Below are positions 34,715 to 43,503 of a stretch of 64,000 bases of DNA, piece after piece. The DNA is from Pelotomaculum terephthalicicum JT (GTDB lineage Bacteria > Bacillota > Desulfotomaculia > Desulfotomaculales > Pelotomaculaceae): assembly GCF_022410535.1 (NCBI RefSeq), contig NZ_JAKNBL010000002.1, forward strand, positions 124,001 to 188,000, read 5' to 3'. Below the pieces are notes generated by a model. That model saw only the letters and a list, made by a program, of their open reading frames with translations. It was not told where the DNA came from and did no database searches. Position 1 is the first letter of the stretch, and every line of letters starts with the position of its first letter. The position numbers and the translations under genes are program-made.

Positions 34715-35959
34715 ATGATGTTTTTTAAACTAATGTCATATTTCATCGGTTATGTAGTAATAATAGTCACCGGTAAGGCTCCTGAAAGATTTATTAATAT
34801 GGCTGCCAGCAGGGGAATTTACCTTTGGGATATTTCCAGAACAGGGGAAAACGCTTTCTTGCTCAAGGTACGGCTGCATGCCGTGAAACCGCTGCGGCAT
34901 ATCGCCAGGCGCACCGGCTGCCGCTACAGCATTGAATCCAGAAAAGGACTGCCTTTTAGTATTGTCAGGATACGGCGTAGAAAAGCGCTGGCGCTGGGAT
35001 TTGTTTTCTTCCTGGGAACACTTTATTTTCTTTCTTCTTTCGTGTGGTTCATAGAAGTCAGGGGCAACGAGCGGCTTACTGCCGCGGAAGTGCTTGGCGC
35101 CGCCGCCGATTCCGGCTTATCCAGAGGAAAGCCGAAGTGGAAAATAGAACCCGAGCAGGTGGAAGCCAGGATTCTCGAACGACTCCCGCTTGTGGCGTGG
35201 ACAGGCGTATATATCAAGGGCACAAAAGTGACAATTGAAGTGGCTGAGCGGATTGTGCCTGAGGAGGAGGATCGGAGACCGTCCCACATCGTGGCGGCAA
35301 AAGCGGGGATGATTAAAGAAGTGCTGGTTTTAAACGGCAACCCGCTGATTAAGGAAGGAGATACGGTTGCACCGGGCCAGGTGCTTATTTCCGGTGAAAT
35401 ACCCCCCCTATTGGATGACTCTGCCAAGCAAGGTGAGGGCAATAAGAAAGAAGAGCCTAAAGCGATCCGGCCGGCTTATTATGTTCATGCCAGGGGTATT
35501 GTGCGAGCCAGAGTCTGGTATGAGGGTTACGGGGAGGCGCAGGTTATTGAAACAGGTTACCGGTTTACCGGAAGATCGAAAAAGCGGGTCAGTTTAAAAT
35601 ATAATTCGCAGGAAAAAATTTTGTTAGACAGCGAAAACATACCCTTTGAGCACTACGAGGTAGTGACATCTGTGAAAAAGCTTCCCCAATGGAGGAATCT
35701 TGACCCGCCCGTCGAACTAGTAACAGTAAAATACCTGGAGTTGGCCGCCTATTGCGATGAACGCAGCCGGGAGGACACTTGTAAAGCCGCTGAGGAGGCG
35801 GCCCTGGAAGCAGTAATGAAGCAATTGCCCCGGGATGCTATTGTTCAAGGACGGTGGCTGGAGGATGTCAGCGCCGGTCGCGATGAAAATGTCGTCCGGG
35901 TAAAGGCCGTTTTAGAAACGGTTGAGGATATCGGCAAGGAAAAACTATTTAAACCTTAA
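34715..35959 (+). CDS. yqfD: Sporulation membrane protein YqfD
   Basis: A 414-residue protein with an N-terminal cytoplasmic region, one membrane helix at about residues 89-111, and an extracytoplasmic domain containing a conserved TVAPGQVLISGEI-type segment. YqfD belongs to the sigma-E mother-cell regulon, and its exact role in spore formation is unknown. It follows yqfC by 14 bases and is in one operon with phoH. Confidence 0.93.
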   Translation: MMFFKLMSYFIGYVVIIVTGKAPERFINMAASRGIYLWDISRTGENAFLLKVRLHAVKPLRHIARRTGCRYSIESRKGLPFSIVRIRRRKALALGFVFFLGTLYFLSSFVWFIEVRGNERLTAAEVLGAAADSGLSRGKPKWKIEPEQVEARILERLPLVAWTGVYIKGTKVTIEVAERIVPEEEDRRPSHIVAAKAGMIKEVLVLNGNPLIKEGDTVAPGQVLISGEIPPLLDDSAKQGEGNKKEEPKAIRPAYYVHARGIVRARVWYEGYGEAQVIETGYRFTGRSKKRVSLKYNSQEKILLDSENIPFEHYEVVTSVKKLPQWRNLDPPVELVTVKYLELAAYCDERSREDTCKAAEEAALEAVMKQLPRDAIVQGRWLEDVSAGRDENVVRVKAVLETVEDIGKEKLFKP

Positions 35960-35972
35960 AGGAGGCCGGGTA

Positions 35973-36929
35973 TTGACAGATAAATTTGAAGCCAGGGCAG
36001 AACTGGATGATATTGGCGCCGCGGCAGAAATATTCGGAAAGCACGATGAGCACCTGGTACAGATTGAAAGGATCTTGGGAGTTCACGTTGTGGCGCGGGG
36101 CCATGCTCTGACAATAACCGGTGAAAAGGAAAAGGTGGAGCAGGCAAGGGAGATCCTGGATCAGCTAAACAATTTTTATCAAGCGGGCAACCACATAACC
36201 GCCCAGGAAGTCGGCTACGCGATTAAGTCGGCGCAAGGCGGCTTGAAAAACGCTCTGGATAGTATAGCTAAAGATGTTACCATGATTTCCGCCCGGGGTA
36301 AGCAGATTAAACCTAAGACTATCGGTCAGCAAAAATACGTTGAAGCCATAAAAAATAACGATGTCGTTTTTGCCATCGGCCCGGCCGGGACGGGCAAAAC
36401 CTATCTGGCGGTGGTGATGGCGATCAAGGCACTGCGCAATAAAAACGTCGGGCGCCTTGTTTTGACCCGTCCGGCGGTGGAAGCGGGTGAGAAACTGGGG
36501 TTTTTGCCCGGCGATCTGCAAGATAAGGTTGACCCGTATCTAAGGCCGTTTTACGATAGTCTCTACGATATTCTGGGAGTGGAGAACACCCAAAAGTATC
36601 TTGAACGTCATATAATCGAAATTGCTCCCCTGGCCTACATGCGGGGCAGGACGCTGGAGGACTCGTTTATTATCCTGGATGAAGCGCAGAACACCACTCC
36701 GGAACAGATGAAAATGTTTCTGACCCGGCTGGGCTTTGGTTCGAAGGCGGTAATTACCGGGGATATCACTCAGATTGACCTGCCGAAAGGACAGGTTTCC
36801 GGCCTGGTCAACGCTGTTAAAGTTTTGAAGGATATTGAGGGATTGGGTATCCATGCCCTCACTGGCGATGACATTGTGCGGCACCCTCTGGTTGAAGAGA
36901 TTATCAGGGCATATGAAAAAGAGCAATAG
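35973..36929 (+). CDS. phoH: PhoH-family ATPase
   Basis: A 318-residue protein with an N-terminal KH-like RNA-binding segment and an ATPase domain: Walker A GPAGTGKTY (near residue 132) and Walker B FIILDEAQN. PhoH proteins of this type (YbeZ) act with YbeY in ribosome/RNA quality control, and ybeY is two genes downstream. TTG 35973 is used because AAAGGAGG ends eight bases upstream. Confidence 0.96.
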   Translation: MTDKFEARAELDDIGAAAEIFGKHDEHLVQIERILGVHVVARGHALTITGEKEKVEQAREILDQLNNFYQAGNHITAQEVGYAIKSAQGGLKNALDSIAKDVTMISARGKQIKPKTIGQQKYVEAIKNNDVVFAIGPAGTGKTYLAVVMAIKALRNKNVGRLVLTRPAVEAGEKLGFLPGDLQDKVDPYLRPFYDSLYDILGVENTQKYLERHIIEIAPLAYMRGRTLEDSFIILDEAQNTTPEQMKMFLTRLGFGSKAVITGDITQIDLPKGQVSGLVNAVKVLKDIEGLGIHALTGDDIVRHPLVEEIIRAYEKEQ

Positions 36930-36957
36930 GGCGGTAACCGGAAAGGGGGGTGAAATC

Positions 36958-39141
36958 GTGCTTCCAATCAGCGCGGTAAAAGGTAAAGTCGCGGCCGTCC
37001 TGTCCCTGTTGGCCAAGCAACGCAAGGTACGGCGGGGCAGTGCGGCGATTTTGTTTTTATTTCTGACTACTGTAATCATATCTTCTGACTTTATCAATGA
37101 AAAATCCAGCATGATCGTGGGGCAGGTATCTCCCACGACTGTAAAAGCTGAAAAAAGCATCGTCTTTGAAGACAAAAACAAGACCGCCATGGAGCGCCGC
37201 CAGGCTGCGGAAAAAGCCGGCAATGTATATACGATTGACCCTCAGGTCAGTGTCGCTGTGCAAAAAGATATTTCCGATCTGGCAAAAAAGCTGTCTGACG
37301 TGCAAAGCGATACCAGTTTGGACGTGGCCGGAAAGGTGGCCATGCTCCGTTCGATTTTTCCTTTTGTCATGCAAGACGCTGAGCTTAACGACCTGGCGCA
37401 TGCCACCGCCAAGGACACTATGCAGGTTGAATCCGGAATAAATAACCTGGTGGCAGAGGCGATGAATGATGGAGACGGAATTACCCAGGACGTTCTGGAA
37501 GAAAATAAGAAATCCATAAACAATAAAATTGTCGGCATGCGCTTTTCCAAGGTTTATGAACAATTTGCCAAAGGTGCTGTTGATTACTATCTTCGTCCCA
37601 ACGGTTTTATTCAGTCTGATAAAACCAGACAAAAGCAGGAGGAGGCTATGGCCTCCGTTTCCCCCGTCATGGTTTCAATTAAGGAAGGGGAAAAGATAAT
37701 CGGGGAAGGGGAAATACTAACTGAGGAACACCTTGCCAAGCTGCAGGCGCTGGGTATTACCCGCCCCAAGCTGCATCTGTCTTCAGTCCTGGGTGTATTG
37801 CTGCTGGTCGTCCTGCTCACGGTGGTTGTGCTGGTTTATCTTTATCAGCAGAACAGGGAGATTTACGAGCATCCCGGGCACTTGTATCTACTGGGTATAA
37901 TTGTTTTAGTTGTTCTGGGGGTTGGCAAAGCTATTATTGCCATTAACGTCAGCCGATGGCCGGAGTTCAGCGCCCAGTTCGGCTACATGGTTCCCCTGGC
38001 CACGGCGGGGATGTTGATTGCCATTCTGCTGGACTCCCGGCTGGCTGCGCTAATGGTAGCCGTGCTCAGTCTGATGCTGGGAACGATGACGGATAACCAG
38101 CTCCGTTTCGGGCTGGTGGGGATAATCGGCGGCATCACGGGAGTATACAGCGTATCGAAATTGAGCCAGCGGGGAGATCTCGTCCGGGCCGGGATTTACA
38201 TCAGTGTTGCCAACGTAGTGGCTATTTTTACGGTTGGCCTGGCCAATAATATTCATTTTGGCCTTTTGATTTCGTCCTGCCTGGCTCTCGGGATAGCCAA
38301 CGGCATTTTGTCGTCCGTGTTGACGAATGGGGCTCTGCCTTTTCTGGAGGGCACGTTTCGGATCACTTCGCCGGTCAGACTTTTGGAATTCTCACACCCT
38401 AACAACATATTGTTAAAAAGGTTGTTAACCGAAGCGCCGGGCACTTACCACCACAGCATTATTGTGGGGAACCTGGCGGAGGCGGCCGCCGACGCGGTGG
38501 GCGGCGACTCGCTGCTGGTCCGTGTGGGTGCTTATTACCATGATATCGGCAAGATCAAAAGGCCGTATTTTTTCATAGAAAACCAAATGGATTGTGAAAA
38601 CCCGCACGATAAAATCGGCCCTTCGTTAAGCACCCTGATTCTCACCTCCCACGTAAAAGACGGTGTGGAGATGGCCAGGGAGCATAAGCTGCCTCAGGGG
38701 ATTGTCGATATTATTGAGCAGCATCATGGCGACAGTATGGTTAGTTATTTTTACCACAAAGCTCTGGAAAACGACCGCACCGAAAGTGTCACCGAAGAAG
38801 AGTTCCGTTACGAGGGTCCCAAACCACAAACCAGGGAAGCCGCCATTGTGATGCTCGCAGACTCGGTAGAGGCGGCGGTTCGCTCGCTGCAGAACCGTAC
38901 CCCGGCCCGCGTTGAGGGTCTGGTGAGAAAATTCGTCAAGGATAAGCTGAACGACGGCCAGCTTGACGAGTGTGACCTGACTTTTAAAGATCTGGATATC
39001 ATAGCGACTTCATTTGTCCGCGTGCTGTCGGGAATCTTTCACTCCCGGGTGGAATACCCGGATCTGTCACAGGAAATTGAAAGGAGAAAAAAGCGTGTCA
39101 GTTTTCGTAAGCAACCTGCAGGAAGAGGTGGCGCTGGATAG
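36958..39141 (+). CDS. pgpH: Cyclic-di-AMP phosphodiesterase PgpH (7TM-HD)
   Basis: A product of about 727 residues with an N-terminal membrane helix, an extracellular 7TMR-HDED domain, seven membrane helices (about residues 280-480) and a cytoplasmic HD domain with HDIGK and HHGD motifs. This architecture hydrolyses cyclic di-AMP in Listeria and Bacillus. GTG 36958 behind AAAGGGGGG is preferred over ATG 36913, which would overlap phoH. It is in the conserved phoH-pgpH-ybeY order. Confidence 0.94.
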   Translation: MLPISAVKGKVAAVLSLLAKQRKVRRGSAAILFLFLTTVIISSDFINEKSSMIVGQVSPTTVKAEKSIVFEDKNKTAMERRQAAEKAGNVYTIDPQVSVAVQKDISDLAKKLSDVQSDTSLDVAGKVAMLRSIFPFVMQDAELNDLAHATAKDTMQVESGINNLVAEAMNDGDGITQDVLEENKKSINNKIVGMRFSKVYEQFAKGAVDYYLRPNGFIQSDKTRQKQEEAMASVSPVMVSIKEGEKIIGEGEILTEEHLAKLQALGITRPKLHLSSVLGVLLLVVLLTVVVLVYLYQQNREIYEHPGHLYLLGIIVLVVLGVGKAIIAINVSRWPEFSAQFGYMVPLATAGMLIAILLDSRLAALMVAVLSLMLGTMTDNQLRFGLVGIIGGITGVYSVSKLSQRGDLVRAGIYISVANVVAIFTVGLANNIHFGLLISSCLALGIANGILSSVLTNGALPFLEGTFRITSPVRLLEFSHPNNILLKRLLTEAPGTYHHSIIVGNLAEAAADAVGGDSLLVRVGAYYHDIGKIKRPYFFIENQMDCENPHDKIGPSLSTLILTSHVKDGVEMAREHKLPQGIVDIIEQHHGDSMVSYFYHKALENDRTESVTEEEFRYEGPKPQTREAAIVMLADSVEAAVRSLQNRTPARVEGLVRKFVKDKLNDGQLDECDLTFKDLDIIATSFVRVLSGIFHSRVEYPDLSQEIERRKKRVSFRKQPAGRGGAG

Positions 39142-39556
39142 CGAGCTAATTGATTTTTTAATCCCGGTAATAGAGGAAGTCCTGAGGGGTGAAGGATACG
39201 GTGAAGAAGCCGAGGTAAGCCTTGTATTTGTAAACGACAGCTATATACGCGACTTGAATTTACAGTACCGTGAGATAGACAGTCCCACAGATGTGCTGTC
39301 TTTTTCCATGCTTGAAGGGGAGTCTTTCCAGGAGGAGTGGGATGCTGAAGTGCTGCTGGGCGATGTGGTCATTTCCCTCCAGGCTGCCGTGCGGCAGGCG
39401 GAAGAATACGGACACGGCATCCGGCGGGAAGTTGCTTACCTGGCGATACATGGTGTGTTGCACCTGCTGGGATATGACCATTTGAAAGAAGAAGACAGAC
39501 AGGCCATGCGTAAAAAAGAGGAGGAAATACTCCTGAAATTAAATGCTGCCAGATAA
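39095..39556 (+). CDS. ybeY: Endoribonuclease YbeY (16S rRNA maturation)
   Basis: A 153-residue zinc-dependent RNase needed for 16S rRNA 3' processing. The H-x3-H-x5-H motif is intact (HGVLHLLGYDH), and DSPTDVLSF is the usual preceding block. GTG 39095 lies behind AAAGGAGAAAAA and overlaps the end of pgpH by 47 bases in a different frame, implying coupled expression. Confidence 0.96.
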   Translation: MSVFVSNLQEEVALDSELIDFLIPVIEEVLRGEGYGEEAEVSLVFVNDSYIRDLNLQYREIDSPTDVLSFSMLEGESFQEEWDAEVLLGDVVISLQAAVRQAEEYGHGIRREVAYLAIHGVLHLLGYDHLKEEDRQAMRKKEEEILLKLNAAR

Positions 39557-39574
39557 TTTAGCCCTTTACCGGCC

Positions 39575-39970
39575 ATGAGCGGCTCAGGGAACAATGGTTA
39601 TGTGGTGATGCCGATGGATGTGCAAAATTTTTTAAAAAGTTTTACTTATGCTGCCGCGGGGTTGCGGCACGCGTTGTTTACCCAACGCAATATGCGGATA
39701 CACTTTGCGGCCGCGCTGTTGGTGCTTGGGCTGGCGTTATATCTGAAAATAGAAGCCCATGATCTGCTTTTTTTGATATTCTCAATTACCCTGGTAATCA
39801 TGGCCGAAATGTTTAACACCGCGGTTGAAGCGGTTGTCGACCTTTACGTGCAAACTTACCACCCTCTTGCCCGCGTTGCCAAAAATGTGGCTGCCGGCGC
39901 GGTGCTGGTTGCCGCCTTGAACTCGATCGCGGTAGCGTATTTGGTGCTCTATCCCCGCCTGGCTCAGTAA
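39575..39970 (+). CDS. dgkA: Diacylglycerol/undecaprenol kinase
   Basis: A product of up to 131 residues with three membrane helices and the conserved AEMFNTAVEAVVD motif of the DgkA family. In Gram-positives the enzyme phosphorylates undecaprenol for cell-wall recycling. The start is uncertain: ATG 39575, GTG 39602 and ATG 39608/39614 are all in frame, and the first twelve residues are unlike the family. It is in the usual place between ybeY and cdd. Confidence 0.93.
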   Translation: MSGSGNNGYVVMPMDVQNFLKSFTYAAAGLRHALFTQRNMRIHFAAALLVLGLALYLKIEAHDLLFLIFSITLVIMAEMFNTAVEAVVDLYVQTYHPLARVAKNVAAGAVLVAALNSIAVAYLVLYPRLAQ

Positions 39971-39992
39971 CCATGAGAAGGAGTGCAATTTC

Positions 39993-40502
39993 ATGGATTT
40001 TCCGGTTGAAAAACTGATTAAGGCCGCCAGTGCGGCGCGGGAAAGAGCATATGCTCCTTATTCGCATTTCAAGGTGGGCGCCGCCATACTGACCGTGGAA
40101 GGCCGTTATTATACCGGCTGCAATGTCGAGAACGCGTCTTACGGCTTGTCTTGCTGCGCGGAACGGGTGGCTTTGTTCAAGGCTGTTTCAAACGGTGAGC
40201 GGCATTTTGAGGCCATCGCCGTTACCGCCGGCACTGATGAATACTGCGCGCCGTGCGGCGCTTGCCGCCAGGTGCTAATGGAGTTTAACCCGGCGATGAA
40301 AGTTTTTATGGCAAACGGCAAGGGTGATTTCCGGATGCAAACCGCCGCCGAACTGTTACCCGCGGCCTTTGCGTTAACAAGCCGCGCGGCGGGATGCGCC
40401 GGACGGGATAAAGAACCTTCTGCCGGCAAGAAGACCGGCCTGAACATATTTGAGCCGGTGATCCGGCAACATGCGGCAACCGGTATGGAGGAAATTAAGT
40501 GA
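39993..40502 (+). CDS. cdd: Cytidine deaminase with C-terminal extension
   Basis: It deaminates cytidine and deoxycytidine for pyrimidine salvage. The zinc and catalytic residues are present: CNVENASYGLSCCAERVALF (Cys and Glu) and CAPCGACRQVL. At 169 residues it is about 35-40 longer than typical Gram-positive Cdd; the extra residues form a Gly/Lys-rich tail after SRAAGCAG. ATG 39993 follows GAAGGAG. The next gene overlaps its stop codon. Confidence 0.95.
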   Translation: MDFPVEKLIKAASAARERAYAPYSHFKVGAAILTVEGRYYTGCNVENASYGLSCCAERVALFKAVSNGERHFEAIAVTAGTDEYCAPCGACRQVLMEFNPAMKVFMANGKGDFRMQTAAELLPAAFALTSRAAGCAGRDKEPSAGKKTGLNIFEPVIRQHAATGMEEIK

Positions 40503-40795
40503 GTATTTTTGAGGTTCTCATGCTGGTTTGTTTCGGAGCGGCGTGGCCGGCGTCTATTTACAAGTCTTACGTATCAAGACAAACTGCCGGGAAAAGTATT
40601 CTCTTTTTATGGATTATATTCACCGGTTATTTTTTTGGCATCATCCATAAGTTAATCTTTAGCTATGATCTTGTCATATATCTATATGTTATAAATGGTG
40701 TTATGATTATGGCGGATATAATATTATACTACCGCAATAGGAAGCTCAATAATCCTGAAGAAGTTAAAGGTGATAGTTTTGGTAGAAGAAAATGA
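40499..40795 (+). CDS. Small PQ-loop-like membrane protein
   Basis: A 98-residue protein with three predicted membrane helices; the AAWPASIYKSYVSRQTAGKS segment resembles a PQ-loop/SemiSWEET repeat in layout. The function is unknown. GTG 40499 overlaps the cdd stop codon by four bases, and its own end overlaps the start of era, so all three are translationally linked. The tail is charged and cytoplasmic. Confidence 0.7.
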   Translation: MSIFEVLMLVCFGAAWPASIYKSYVSRQTAGKSILFLWIIFTGYFFGIIHKLIFSYDLVIYLYVINGVMIMADIILYYRNRKLNNPEEVKGDSFGRRK

Positions 40796-41684
40796 CAATT
40801 TCAGATCAGGGTTCGCGGCGCTGGTAGGCAGGACCAACGTGGGAAAATCCACTTTGTTAAACAGGCTGATCGGGCGGAAAGTAACCATTATGTCCGAAAA
40901 GGTTCAGACGACCAGGAACAGGATTCTTGGCGTGCTCACCCGCGAAGAATGCCAAGTTATTTTTTTGGACACTCCGGGTATTCACAAGCCGAAACATAAG
41001 CTGGGTGAGCACCTGGTGCAAGTCGCTCTGAATACATTAAATGAGGTTGATCTTGTTCTCTTTCTGGTAGAGGCGAACCGGCAGCCAGGTCCCGGCGACA
41101 ATTACCTGATCCGGCAGTTTGCGGATTTATCGACCCCGGTGGCGCTGGTGATTAATAAAATTGACCTGGTCAAACGGAAAGAATTGCTGCCTCTGATCGA
41201 AAGATATGCCCGGCTATACAAATTTTCTGAGATTATCCCTGTGTCGGCGTTATCCGGGGAGAACACCGGACGATTGCTTGAGGTGACGACAAGCTACCTG
41301 CCGGCCGGGCCAAAGTATTACCCCGACGAGATGGTTACCGACAGGCCCGAGGAGTTTATCCTAGCCGAACTGATCAGAGAAAAGGTTTTGAGCCACACGG
41401 AACAGGAAGTGCCTCATGCGGTAGCCGTGGTAATCGAGGAGATGCAGGAGCGACCCAACAATGTCATGGCGGTCCGGGCGGTGATATACACAGAGAGAGA
41501 AACGCAGAAAGGGATCCTGATCGGCAAGGGAGGCCAGATGCTGAAAAAAATCGGCAGCCTTGCCCGCGCGGATATGGAAAAGCTGCTTGGTCTAAAAGTT
41601 TTTCTCCAAATCCGGGTAAAGACGAGGCCGGACTGGAGAAATAAAGAGGCGCAGCTTAAAAACCTGGGATACTATGAAACATAG
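40779..41684 (+). CDS. era: GTPase Era
   Basis: Era binds 16S rRNA and acts in 30S maturation. The product of about 301 residues has G1 GRTNVGKST, the G2 region TTRNRILG, G3 DTPGIHKPKHKLG, G4 NKIDL and a C-terminal KH domain with GKGGQMLKKIG. The start may be TTG 40779 (AAAGG nine bases upstream) or GTG 40770; both overlap the upstream gene. Confidence 0.97.
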   Translation: MVEENDNFRSGFAALVGRTNVGKSTLLNRLIGRKVTIMSEKVQTTRNRILGVLTREECQVIFLDTPGIHKPKHKLGEHLVQVALNTLNEVDLVLFLVEANRQPGPGDNYLIRQFADLSTPVALVINKIDLVKRKELLPLIERYARLYKFSEIIPVSALSGENTGRLLEVTTSYLPAGPKYYPDEMVTDRPEEFILAELIREKVLSHTEQEVPHAVAVVIEEMQERPNNVMAVRAVIYTERETQKGILIGKGGQMLKKIGSLARADMEKLLGLKVFLQIRVKTRPDWRNKEAQLKNLGYYET

Positions 41685-41685
41685 G

Positions 41686-41835
41686 AATCAGGAGTCAGAA
41701 GACAAGAGACAGAAGTCAGGAGACAAGAGTCAGGAGACAAGAGACAGACGATTTCTTTCTTTAATTTATATTTTGAATACTGACTCCTGAATTTTGACTC
41801 CTAAAAGAACTCTGACTCCTGAATTCTGAATACTT
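41686..41835. repeat. Intergenic facing-arm repeat, copy e (expanded)
   Basis: The left side has repeated units such as AATCAGGAGTCAGAAGACAA and GTCAGGAGACAAGAG. The right side has three CTGACTCCTGAAT-type units ending CTGAATACTTG. It is the longest member of the family and fills the gap between era and recO. Confidence 0.7.
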
Positions 41836-41853
41836 GAATTTGGGGTCTTACTG

Positions 41854-42624
41854 ATGAAACTTTACAAGATTGAGGCTGTCGTCCTGCGGGCCAGGGACTG
41901 CGGCAATGCGGACAAACTATTGATTTTATATTCCAGGGAACAGGGTAAAATAAAAGTAATGGCGCACGGCGTCTCCAAACCGGCAAGCCGCAAACGCGGC
42001 GCCACGCAGCTTTTCTCTCATTCCAGGTTTTTGGTGAGCCGGGGCCGCGAGCTTGATTCAATCAGCCAGGGCGAAGCTATCGAAATGTTTTCTTCTCTCA
42101 GGGACGACTTAGTAAAAATAGTAAGAGTCAGCTACCTGGCTGAACTGGTGGATGTCATAACTCCGGAAGGGGAGCCGAACACGCCGCTTTTTGAGCTTCT
42201 CCTTACCACTATGAAACTTTTGGATGCGGGGGATGCCGAACTGCTGACGCGGTCTTTTGAAATTAAGGCGGTGTCTTTGCTGGGTTACCGCCCTGTGCTG
42301 GAGCAGTGCGCCAACTGTCAGGGACCTGTGGCAGGGCGTCCGGCATTCAGCCCGGCGATAGGCGGAGTGCTGTGCGAAACTTGCAGGCCGGCGGACCCGG
42401 CTGCAATGTCTTTTAACAGGGGCATGCTGGAGACCCTCAAGCTGCTCTTAAGGTGGCACCCGGCTAAATTGAGCCGACTTAAAATAGAGGGTTCAGTCAG
42501 GAGCCAGATCAGGAGTTTGCTCCATGCGTATATACGGTATCATCTGGAGCGGGACTTAAAATCAGCCGCGTTTTTTGACCGGTTTCATCAGGAGCGGGCC
42601 GGTGCCAATCATGTTCATGTATAA
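41854..42624 (+). CDS. recO: DNA repair protein RecO
   Basis: RecO helps load RecA on SSB-coated DNA. The 256-residue product has an N-terminal OB fold (KIEAVVLRARDCGNADKLL), a helical middle and a zinc-binding motif, CANCQG followed by CETC. ATG 41854 is preceded by TTGGGGT. Its position after era is the conserved one. Confidence 0.95.
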   Translation: MKLYKIEAVVLRARDCGNADKLLILYSREQGKIKVMAHGVSKPASRKRGATQLFSHSRFLVSRGRELDSISQGEAIEMFSSLRDDLVKIVRVSYLAELVDVITPEGEPNTPLFELLLTTMKLLDAGDAELLTRSFEIKAVSLLGYRPVLEQCANCQGPVAGRPAFSPAIGGVLCETCRPADPAAMSFNRGMLETLKLLLRWHPAKLSRLKIEGSVRSQIRSLLHAYIRYHLERDLKSAAFFDRFHQERAGANHVHV

Positions 42625-42660
42625 AATTTATCGCTGTGGGAGTAAATAAAGGAAAAAGGA

Positions 42661-42869
42661 TAAGTCTGCTTGGGTAATATAGACGTGGTACTTACCTACG
42701 GGCTTATGTTCGCCCTTAATATTGTACGAGCTCCTTCGCCCTCGGGCTCGGTCAAACTCGCTCGCTTCACTCGCTCAAACAGTTCCCTCGCTATTCCGAG
42801 GGCTCACTTTGAATAAGGCTCAAAATCGCCCTCAAGGTAAGCACCACGCTGTCATATTAAGCAGACTTA
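42661..42869. repeat. 209-bp inverted-repeat element
   Basis: The ends are the perfect 11-bp inverted repeat TAAGTCTGCTT (42661-42671) / AAGCAGACTTA (42859-42869). The match continues imperfectly inward (GTGGTACTTACC against GTGGTGCTTACC). The middle contains GCCCTCGG and CCGAGGGC inverted copies around a TCGCTCGCTTCACTCGCTC tract. It has no coding capacity. It looks like a MITE or other small palindromic element. Confidence 0.75.
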
Positions 42870-42896
42870 ATACTAGTCTAAAAAAGGGGGATTAAA

Positions 42897-43328
42897 ATGG
42901 GTGAGCTTGAAAAAATCGATATCTTAAGAACCAGATTGGGTGTAAGTTATAAAGAGGCCAAAGCCGCCCTGGACGCGGCGGACGGCGACGTTTTGCAGGC
43001 CCTGATAAATCTTGAGGAGAAAGAACATACTGCGGGCGGTTCCTTCCATGAGAAAGGAAGCGAGGTCCTGGGACAGATCAAAGGGCTGTTTAATAAAAAT
43101 CGTGGATACCGGATTAAGGTTAAGCAAGGTGAGCGGACAGTGGTTGAAATACCGGCCTCACTGGGGGCGCTGGGGCTGTTGGGCGCCATGGCCAGCAGTG
43201 AAATAGCCATTCTGGGGGTGTTGGCTTCAGTAGCGGGGATGGCTAATAAATATTCACTGGATATAGAGCGTGCCGGGGAATCCGATGGAGTTGAGGTAAA
43301 AAGCGGCTCCGGGGGAAACGATATTTAG
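42897..43328 (+). CDS. DUF4342 protein with UBA-like N-terminus
   Basis: A 143-residue protein. Residues 5-45 (ILRTRLGVSYKEAKAALDAADGDV) form a UBA-like helical domain similar to that of EF-Ts. The rest is a DUF4342 domain with a short hydrophobic stretch (about residues 92-118). The function is unknown. ATG 42897 follows AAAAAGGGGG. It is likely a single-gene unit, since a promoter for glyQ follows. Confidence 0.85.
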   Translation: MGELEKIDILRTRLGVSYKEAKAALDAADGDVLQALINLEEKEHTAGGSFHEKGSEVLGQIKGLFNKNRGYRIKVKQGERTVVEIPASLGALGLLGAMASSEIAILGVLASVAGMANKYSLDIERAGESDGVEVKSGSGGNDI

Positions 43329-43337
43329 CGCCGGGCA

Positions 43338-43366
43338 TTGACTTTAACACAAAAATTTGATAAATT
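43338..43366 (+). promoter_or_regulatory. Predicted promoter of glyQS
   Basis: TTGACT (43338-43343), a 17-bp spacer and TAAATT (43361-43366). The leader of about 135 bases contains a possible stem pairing GTAAAA...CTCCCG (43426-43440) with CGGGGGTTTTAC (43461-43472). No T-box core is seen. Confidence 0.6.
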
Positions 43367-43503
43367 GTAACAAAAATATGAGTGAATAAAAGAGTCAATG
43401 ACGGCCGGTCTGACAGGAAGCGCGTAAAATGACTCCCGTCTCTGGTGAAATGCCTGAGGCCGGGGGTTTTACTTTTGTTAAATATTGATCGAGGAGGCAT
43501 GGT

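Noticed and set aside
41686-41835. CRISPR array
   Set aside because: The repeats are short, degenerate and lack regular unique spacers; they belong to the TCAGGAGTCAG family.
43367-43503. Glycine T-box before glyQS
   Set aside because: No T-box core or specifier-loop pattern was found; only a weak stem is visible.
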